Source: Pseudomonadota bacterium (GTDB lineage Bacteria > Myxococcota_A > Polyangia > Fen-1088). From it: a DNA stretch of 5,405 bases. The first letter of the stretch is position 1. Every line of letters starts with the position of its first letter. The position numbers and the translations under genes were made by a program. Where the stretch lies: positions 1 to 5,405 of the forward strand of contig JADGRD010000295.1 of the NCBI GenBank assembly GCA_017881285.1, read 5' to 3'. Under the pieces are notes generated by a model that saw only the letters and a program-made list of their open reading frames with translations, ran no database searches and was not told where the DNA came from. This document shows, in pieces, positions 1 through 3,668 of this stretch.

Positions 1-308
1 TGGGGGTCCCCAAGGATCGGGGTATTCACGTCGTAAGCGCCTCGGCCTCGGGGTACATCCCATTCAATCAACAGGTAAGCTTCTCGAGCGACGTGGTGCT
101 CACCATCAACCTTCGCCGAGACCACACCTTACCTTTCCGCCAGGCGGCCAGATCGCGCGCCGCGCAGGTGGAGTCAAGGCCCAAGAGCGACATCGTGCCA
201 TTGGCCGGGCGACCAGGCCCGCGCATAGAGCCGGGCATGAACCTGGAGGGACCATCGGTGCGCCCCAATGCCAAAGCGATTGACGAAAGGAACCCATACA
301 AGCCATGA
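1..308 (+). CDS. 3' end of a PEGA-domain protein, probably a Ser/Thr protein kinase (5' partial)
   Basis: The frame beginning at base 3 is open from the window edge and ends at the TGA at 306-308, giving 101 visible residues; the true start lies to the left. The first ~37 residues (GVPKDRGIHVVSASASGY, then alternating hydrophobic strands ending VVLTINLRR) fit the second half of a PEGA domain, a beta-sandwich module common at the exported C-terminus of myxobacterial signalling proteins. The rest is a polar, Pro/Arg/Lys-rich tail ending NPYKP, with no further domain. In myxobacteria such PEGA tails often end Ser/Thr kinases of the type kinase, one membrane helix, PEGA. The kinase part is not visible, so that identity is inference. 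The stop overlaps the next gene's start (ATGA at 305-308), which supports both genes as real and co-translated. It could equally be the end of another TPR/PEGA protein. Confidence 0.68.
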   Translation, partial: GVPKDRGIHVVSASASGYIPFNQQVSFSSDVVLTINLRRDHTLPFRQAARSRAAQVESRPKSDIVPLAGRPGPRIEPGMNLEGPSVRPNAKAIDERNPYKP

Positions 309-1333
309 GAACCCAGGTTTTTGCCGTAGTCGTGGGATTGACGTGGCTCTCCATCGCTAGTGCGGGCATGGCACAGCCTCGGGCCAAAGAGGACGCAGAC
401 TCGGCGAAGGCCGCCGCCAGGTTCCAGCAAGGCGTTGAAATGTACCGCGAGGGGAGCTACGAGGGTGCGCTGGCCGAATTCCGAAAGGCATACCAAATCA
501 GCCCGACCTACCGCCTGCTCTACAATATCGCGCAGGCACAATACGCGTTGCACGACTTCGTCGGCGCATACAGGTCCCTTCTGCAGTACCTTGGCGAGGG
601 AGGCGGCGAAATCGCTGCCGAGCGTCGAGCCCAGGTTGAGGAGATGTCGGCGAAGCTCGCAGAAAGAATCGCCCATCTGGAGATTTCGACGAACGTGACG
701 GGCGCGGACATTCGGGTGGACGACGTCAGCGTGGGAACCTCGCCCCTGCCCGGGCCGGTTCCAGTCAACGTGGGTGCGCGCAAGGTGAGCGCGGTCAAGG
801 TCGGCTCGCCCGCGGCGGTTCGCATGCTCACGGTGGCTGGAAAGGAGCGCATCAGAGTCGAGCTCCATATCGACGAGTTTGTTGCCGCTTCCGCCCGGGT
901 CGAGTCGGGCGCAGCGCCGCGGGCCCCGCTGCCGACGACCCTCGCTCCCACCGGGGCCTTGGCCCTCAGAACGGAGGCTCCGGCGGCGCCCAGCCGAGCT
1001 GGCTTGATGGTCAGCCTCTCGACGACGGCGGTGCTCGCCGTCGCGACGGGCGTGTGCGGCTACCTCGCGCTCGGTGCCCAGACGGACCTGAAGAACCAAC
1101 TCGATGTCTATCCAAACTCCAAAGGCAGAATCGAGGACGCGCGCACGAGGAGCAAGAACTATGGATACGCGACGGATGCTCTCGGCGCCGCCACCATCAT
1201 TTCAGGCGGGGTAGCCCTGTATTTCGCGCTCTCGCACGGCGGCGCTCCGCAGAAAGCGAAGTCTCGGAACACGGATGGATCGGTCGTGCTGGTCCCCACC
1301 GTGGGTGGCATGGTCCTGCAAGGGAGCTTCTGA
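305..1333 (+). CDS. Exported TPR / PEGA-like protein with C-terminal membrane segments
   Basis: This 342-residue protein has an N-terminal signal sequence (residues 1-24, MRTQVFAVVVGLTWLSIASA then GMAQ). A TPR-type helical region covers about 32-122, with a recognisable repeat around ARFQQGVEMYREGSYEGALA and a second helix pair near SPTYRLLYNIAQAQYALHDF. A PEGA-like beta module follows at ~124-190 (LEISTNVTGADIRVDDVSVG). An Ala/Pro linker leads to two hydrophobic segments (~233-257 and ~288-310), and the end (VVLVPTVGGMVLQGSF) resembles the terminal strand common in this myxobacterial group. The start is fixed by the ATGA overlap with the preceding PEGA gene; a weak purine run (GAAAGGAA, 285-292) lies 12 nt upstream, so coupling probably drives initiation. 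The family is usually uncharacterised. An envelope scaffold or sensor role beside the upstream signalling protein is inference. Confidence 0.88.
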   Translation: MRTQVFAVVVGLTWLSIASAGMAQPRAKEDADSAKAAARFQQGVEMYREGSYEGALAEFRKAYQISPTYRLLYNIAQAQYALHDFVGAYRSLLQYLGEGGGEIAAERRAQVEEMSAKLAERIAHLEISTNVTGADIRVDDVSVGTSPLPGPVPVNVGARKVSAVKVGSPAAVRMLTVAGKERIRVELHIDEFVAASARVESGAAPRAPLPTTLAPTGALALRTEAPAAPSRAGLMVSLSTTAVLAVATGVCGYLALGAQTDLKNQLDVYPNSKGRIEDARTRSKNYGYATDALGAATIISGGVALYFALSHGGAPQKAKSRNTDGSVVLVPTVGGMVLQGSF

Positions 1334-1356
1334 GAGCAGCGACTATCCTCTCTGCG

Positions 1357-1384
1357 GATCTCCAAGGTGTTCTTCGCCGAGATC
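1357..1384 (+). terminator. Hairpin after the TPR/PEGA-like gene, possible terminator
   Basis: GATCTC (1357-1362) pairs with GAGATC (1379-1384). Inside it, GGTG (1366-1369) pairs with CGCC (1375-1378) using one G-U pair, leaving loop TTCTT and a CAA bulge, for 10 pairs in total. It begins 23 nt after the stop of the upstream gene and 40 nt before the next start. No proper U-tract follows, so it may be a weak terminator, an mRNA 3' stabiliser or chance. Confidence 0.35.
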
Positions 1385-1412
1385 GGGAAGAGCTATTTGT
1401 GACTCTACCCGC

Positions 1413-1424
1413 TACACTAGGGAC
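1413..1424 (+). promoter_or_regulatory. Possible -10 element giving a leaderless mRNA for the phosphatidyltransferase gene
   Basis: TACACT at 1413-1418 matches the TAnnnT core of a sigma-70-type -10 box. Only six bases (AGGGAC) separate it from the ATG at 1425, so transcription would start at or next to the A of the start codon. No good -35 sits about 17 bp upstream; TTGTGA at 1397-1402 is only 10 bp away. The AGGG at 1419-1422 is too close to the ATG to act as a normal Shine-Dalgarno. Confidence 0.3.
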
Positions 1425-2012
1425 ATGCCGGGCAGCGGCCGCATCGGTTTCTGGACGCTCGCGAACGTCCTAACGCTGTCACGGATCCCGTTCGGCATCG
1501 CCTTCTGGTTCGTCACCGATCGTCCGACCTGGGCTCTGGCCGTCATGATCGTCGGTGGCGCGACCGATCTGATCGACGGGGCGGTCGCGCGTAAACGCGG
1601 ACAGACGGGTCGGAACGGCGTAGGCGCGTGGCTGGACCCCGTTTGCGACAAATTCTTCGTGCTGTCGATGGTGGCCGCGCTGCTCACCGTGCGGCGGCCG
1701 GCAGCTTGGATAGTCGTCGCCACCGTGGCGCGCGAGATCGTGGTCGTCCCTCTGGCCTTGGCCTACCGACTGGTGCCCGGCGTGCGACGGCGCCTTTCCT
1801 ACGATTTCCGCGCGGGCCGCCCGGGCAAGCTGGCGACCGTGGCCCAGTTCGCGACCCTGACGGCGATGTTGTTCGAGTCCGGGGTCCTAGCGTGGATCGC
1901 GGCGCTGGCGGGGATCGTGGGCCTGGCGGCCGCCGGGGACTACGTCCGCCGCGCACTGCGCGCCGCCGCCCTACGTGATCCTGGGCGACGGCCTTCCGAT
2001 GATAGAGGCTGA
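1425..2012 (+). CDS. CDP-alcohol phosphatidyltransferase, PgsA-like
   Basis: This 195-residue integral membrane enzyme belongs to the CDP-alcohol phosphotransferase family, which moves a phosphatidyl group from CDP-diacylglycerol to an alcohol and releases CMP. All conserved residues of D-x2-D-G-x2-A-R-x(8-12)-G-x3-D-x3-D are present: D48, D51, G52, A55, R56, G67, D71 and D75, with D71-P-V-C-D-K typical. These aspartates bind the two metal ions. The N-terminal NVLTLSRIPFG is also typical, and several hydrophobic helices follow (~36-50, 76-90, 93-116, 136-150, 153-175). The late motif GKLATVAQ (134-141) resembles GKxxTxxQ of phosphatidylglycerophosphate synthases, favouring glycerol 3-phosphate as acceptor and a step towards phosphatidylglycerol and cardiolipin. 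Length suits PgsA (about 180-200). The ATG at 1425 was chosen because it leads straight into the family N-terminus; the open frame further upstream overlaps the previous gene and looks unlike protein. Substrate assignment is moderate; myo-inositol or another alcohol remains possible. Confidence 0.9.
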   Translation: MPGSGRIGFWTLANVLTLSRIPFGIAFWFVTDRPTWALAVMIVGGATDLIDGAVARKRGQTGRNGVGAWLDPVCDKFFVLSMVAALLTVRRPAAWIVVATVAREIVVVPLALAYRLVPGVRRRLSYDFRAGRPGKLATVAQFATLTAMLFESGVLAWIAALAGIVGLAAAGDYVRRALRAAALRDPGRRPSDDRG

Positions 2013-2121
2013 GCCCGCTCGAGGTCGAGCTGCCGCAAGCGCTGGTCAGGATCGTCGCGAAGCATGCCGCAGCGGCAACCGCGTTGCCAAGGTATCGGGG
2101 GGCGAGGCGAGAGATCTTCAT
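2013..2121 (-). pseudogene. Orphan 5' end of a lipoprotein gene (signal peptide and lipobox), facing left
   Basis: Reading leftwards from the ATG at 2121-2119, the peptide starts MKISRLAPRYLGN, continues into the hydrophobic run AVAAAACFATIL and reaches TSAC with the candidate lipid-bearing Cys at 2037-2035, followed by GSSTSSG. This is a well-formed type II signal peptide: basic n-region, hydrophobic core, lipobox, then a Gly/Ser-rich mature start. An AGGAGA Shine-Dalgarno lies 7 nt upstream. The frame stays open to 1684, but from about 2012 it is exactly antisense to the phosphatidyltransferase gene and turns into Arg/Pro-rich sequence, so the protein-like part stops where the neighbour's stop codon lies. 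I read it as a severed or inverted 5' fragment. Less likely it is an intact 145-residue overlapping gene. See the signal-less Cys-rich frame just to its right. Confidence 0.45.
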
Positions 2122-2432
2122 TACGGACTCTCCTGGTCCGATATCTTGACCTGGCCGATCCGAAAAAGGCGACTCGGGTCTGTTATCCCGGTCGCTATAG
2201 CTGTCGGGACAAGCCCTGCTCGACCGACGGCGATTGCGATTGCGGGGTGTGCTTGTACGCGACCGCCACCACGAAAGGCAGTGCCGGTCGTCTCAACGTC
2301 TGCGTGCGCGGACAAGGTGGCGCACAGGGCCCGGCCGGTGGCACGTTCGGCGGTGGCGGCGTTCGCGGCTCGGGTGGAGTGACGGGCTCGGGAGGTGCGA
2401 TCGACGGCGGCGGGGGCATCGATGGCGGTTGA
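2064..2432 (+). pseudogene. Cys-rich, Gly-rich extracellular-type protein lacking a signal peptide; probably rearranged
   Basis: The frame gives 122 residues from the only available ATG. From about residue 28 it has strong GC-rich third positions and a convincing Cys-rich module with Cys at 40, 47, 52, 58, 60, 63 and 80, including CSTDGDCDCGVC. A Gly-rich tail (83-122) ends in IDGG repeats. Such modules are normally disulfide-bonded outside the cytoplasm, and C-x-T-D-x-D-C recurs in the lipoprotein on the opposite strand at 2479-3549. The first ~27 residues are not a signal peptide; they are antisense to the orphan lipoprotein start and probably not genuine, and no good ribosome binding site precedes the ATG. 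The most economical reading is a lipoprotein gene that lost or inverted its 5' end. The Gly-rich end without a following domain may also be truncated. The function is unknown. Confidence 0.55.
2129..2134 (-). promoter_or_regulatory. Shine-Dalgarno of the orphan lipoprotein start
   Basis: The - strand reads AGGAGA here, with a 7-nt spacer to the ATG at 2121. It is the best-formed ribosome binding site in the window and supports the leftward start as a once-functional initiation site. Confidence 0.5.
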
Positions 2433-2446
2433 CGATCGGCGACCAC

Positions 2447-2470
2447 GAACCAACGGCCACGCCACGGTTC
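2447..2470. terminator. Hairpin in the convergent gap, possible bidirectional terminator
   Basis: GAACC (2447-2451) and GGTTC (2466-2470) pair around an inner stem. On the - strand the fold is GAACCG-TGGC-GTG-GCCG-TTGGTTC, about 10 pairs including G-U pairs, one bulged base and a 3-nt loop; the + strand version is weaker. It sits in the 46-bp gap between the ends of two converging reading frames, where a terminator is expected. There is no U-tract on either side. Confidence 0.38.
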
Positions 2471-2478
2471 ACATTCGA

Positions 2479-3549
2479 CTACGGTGCGAGCGTGCTCCCG
2501 ATGAGGGCGCCGCCCGCAACATACGTGCGGCTGTCCGAGGCCGGAAGGATGTCGTAGGTAAATGCGTACGGGTATGAGATCGAGCGGAGCGCGACGACGC
2601 GGGCATCACCCAGGTGGTCGCCCGGTCGCAAATCGGCGAAGGTTCGGCCGTCCGCGGTCGGGTGCCCTTCGCTGATGCGGAGACGCGCGCCATTCTCCAG
2701 CACGAGCTCCACCACGTGATGGTTTGCAGCCGGGACGCGGTTGGTGCGCAGGATGGGTACCGGCACGAGCTGTCCGCGATTCCGGCTAATCACCAAATCA
2801 CCGGCGACCAGCGTGGCGATGGGACGCTCGCCGTCCGGTGTGGCGATGGGGGTGTCCGGGGCGGCACATCGACAAGTGCAACACGGTGTAGGCGCGTCCG
2901 TGGGCAGGCAAAGGAAGCCACGATCCGGGCAACCGCCGCAATGCGGTCGGGCAGGATCGGTGCAATCGCTGTCGGTCGTGCAGCCGGTCGAACAGTAACA
3001 GGCCTCCGCGGCAAAGGTGTAGCAAAGACAGCTAAGACCCGTGGGACAGGGGGGCGTCCATGACCAGCACATGGGCGTCGGCGTGCCCCCGTCTATCGAA
3101 CCTCCCGCGCCGCCCGTGCCGCCACCTGGTGTGGTGGTCGTGGTTCCGCCTAGAGCGGATCCGCCTGCACCGCCGCTTCCGCCCCTGGGGTTCGAGCCGC
3201 TCCCGCCCACGCCCCCGCGGCCCCCAGTGCCACCCGAGCTGGTCGTGCCACCCGACCTGATCGTGCCACCCGAGCTGGTCGTGCCACCCGAGCTGGTCGT
3301 GCCACCCGAGCTCGCTGTGCCGCCTGAACCGGAAATTCCGCCCAAACCAACGCCGCCGGTCCCGGCTCCCGCGTCCCGACCGCCAGCACCGCCCACTCCG
3401 ACAGCGGTGCTTCCGGCCTGACCGCCGGATCCCGCCGGCATGCCCCCGGTTCCGACGCTACCATCGGACTTCCTCGATGTCTTGCCACCACATCCCGAAC
3501 TGCTGACGAAAAGCAATAGGATCGCAGCAATCAATCCGAATCTGGACAT
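2479..3549 (-). CDS. Lipoprotein with Gly-rich stalk, Cys-rich region and C-terminal Hint domain
   Basis: This 356-residue protein starts with a lipoprotein signal (MSRFGLIAAILLLFVSSSGC, lipidated Cys at 20). A Gly/Ser/Thr-rich stalk follows (~29-155) with SSGGTT repeats, then a region with 15 cysteines between 161 and 228, including CTTDSDC at 190-196. The last ~130 residues fit a Hint domain: C228-A-A-P-D-T-P-I-A-T-P-D-G as the N-terminal nucleophile block, the LVAGDLV strand, S293-E-G-H296 in place of block B T-x-x-H, and a final strand TYVAGGALIGSTL. Hint domains make a thioester at the Cys and drive self-cleavage or ester formation. The usual terminal His-Asn is absent, so intein-type splicing is not expected; any activity would be cleavage or transfer at C228. 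The ATG is the only plausible start: an in-frame stop lies 12 codons upstream, and no Shine-Dalgarno is present. It lies 119 bp downstream of a radical SAM gene on the same strand. The physiological role is unknown. Confidence 0.88.
   Translation of the reverse strand: MSRFGLIAAILLLFVSSSGCGGKTSRKSDGSVGTGGMPAGSGGQAGSTAVGVGGAGGRDAGAGTGGVGLGGISGSGGTASSGGTTSSGGTTSSGGTIRSGGTTSSGGTGGRGGVGGSGSNPRGGSGGAGGSALGGTTTTTPGGGTGGAGGSIDGGTPTPMCWSWTPPCPTGLSCLCYTFAAEACYCSTGCTTDSDCTDPARPHCGGCPDRGFLCLPTDAPTPCCTCRCAAPDTPIATPDGERPIATLVAGDLVISRNRGQLVPVPILRTNRVPAANHHVVELVLENGARLRISEGHPTADGRTFADLRPGDHLGDARVVALRSISYPYAFTYDILPASDSRTYVAGGALIGSTLAP
3227..3316. repeat. Five tandem 18-bp repeats within the Gly-rich stalk
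   Basis: The + strand unit GTGCCACCCGAGCTGGTC occurs five times head to tail (3227, 3245, 3263, 3281, 3299). The first, third and fourth copies are identical; the second and fifth carry a few substitutions, and a degenerate sixth follows. On the coding (-) strand each unit encodes SSGGTT or a close variant. The 18-bp length is a multiple of three, so copy-number change would lengthen or shorten the stalk without a frameshift. Confidence 0.9.
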
Positions 3550-3668
3550 GGAGAGGAGGCTAACACCGGCAAGGCGAGGTCGTCAGCAGTCTGGGCGCGC
3601 GCCTCGTGACCGAGCACACGCTGGATCGCGCTGCGTGAAGGAACGAGCGCGGGCGTTGCTGACGGCTA
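3550..3668. other. Intergenic gap between the radical SAM gene and the Hint lipoprotein gene
   Basis: These 119 bp hold no credible gene. There is a 10-bp GC palindrome (GGCGCGCGCC, 3594-3603) and a small hairpin, CACGC (3617-3621) with GCGTG (3633-3637). On the - strand the 10 bases before the lipoprotein ATG are pyrimidines (CCTCCTCTCC), the opposite of a Shine-Dalgarno. A possible -35/-10 pair on the - strand (CTGACG, 17 bp, TTAGCC) is poor, so I cannot tell whether the lipoprotein has its own promoter or is read through from upstream. Confidence 0.5.

Noticed and set aside
68..1099. Long - strand frame of 343 codons opposite the TPR/PEGA-like gene
   Set aside because: It is Arg-rich and lacks any domain pattern; the + strand frame has a signal peptide, TPR and membrane segments. 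Long antisense frames are expected at this GC content.
1306..1320. Sigma-54-like TGGCA...TGCA sequence at the end of the TPR/PEGA-like gene
   Set aside because: The GG to GC spacing is 9 rather than the required 10 bases, and it lies inside coding sequence.
1275..1424. Upstream ATG at 1275 as the phosphatidyltransferase start
   Set aside because: It would add 50 residues overlapping the previous gene, rich in Ser/Arg/Cys and unlike the family; the ATG at 1425 leads directly into the conserved N-terminus.
1575..1649. Ten residues instead of eight between AR and G in the CDP-alcohol motif, as a sign of an aberrant enzyme
   Set aside because: The family motif tolerates a spacer of about 8 to 12 residues, and all catalytic aspartates are present.
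3227..3316. Short repeats considered as a CRISPR array
   Set aside because: The units are contiguous without spacers, 18 bp long, and encode an in-frame Gly/Ser/Thr repeat.
3041..3421. Pro-rich + strand frame with PPELVVPP repeats, resembling a structural protein
   Set aside because: It is the antisense reading of the Gly/Ser/Thr-rich stalk of the lipoprotein on the other strand; Gly codons read backwards give Pro. No ribosome binding site or signal.
3581..3664. 8-bp inverted repeat CGTCAGCA / TGCTGACG flanking most of the intergenic gap
   Set aside because: Matches this short over a 68-bp spacer arise easily by chance; the arms do not extend and no recombinase gene is nearby.
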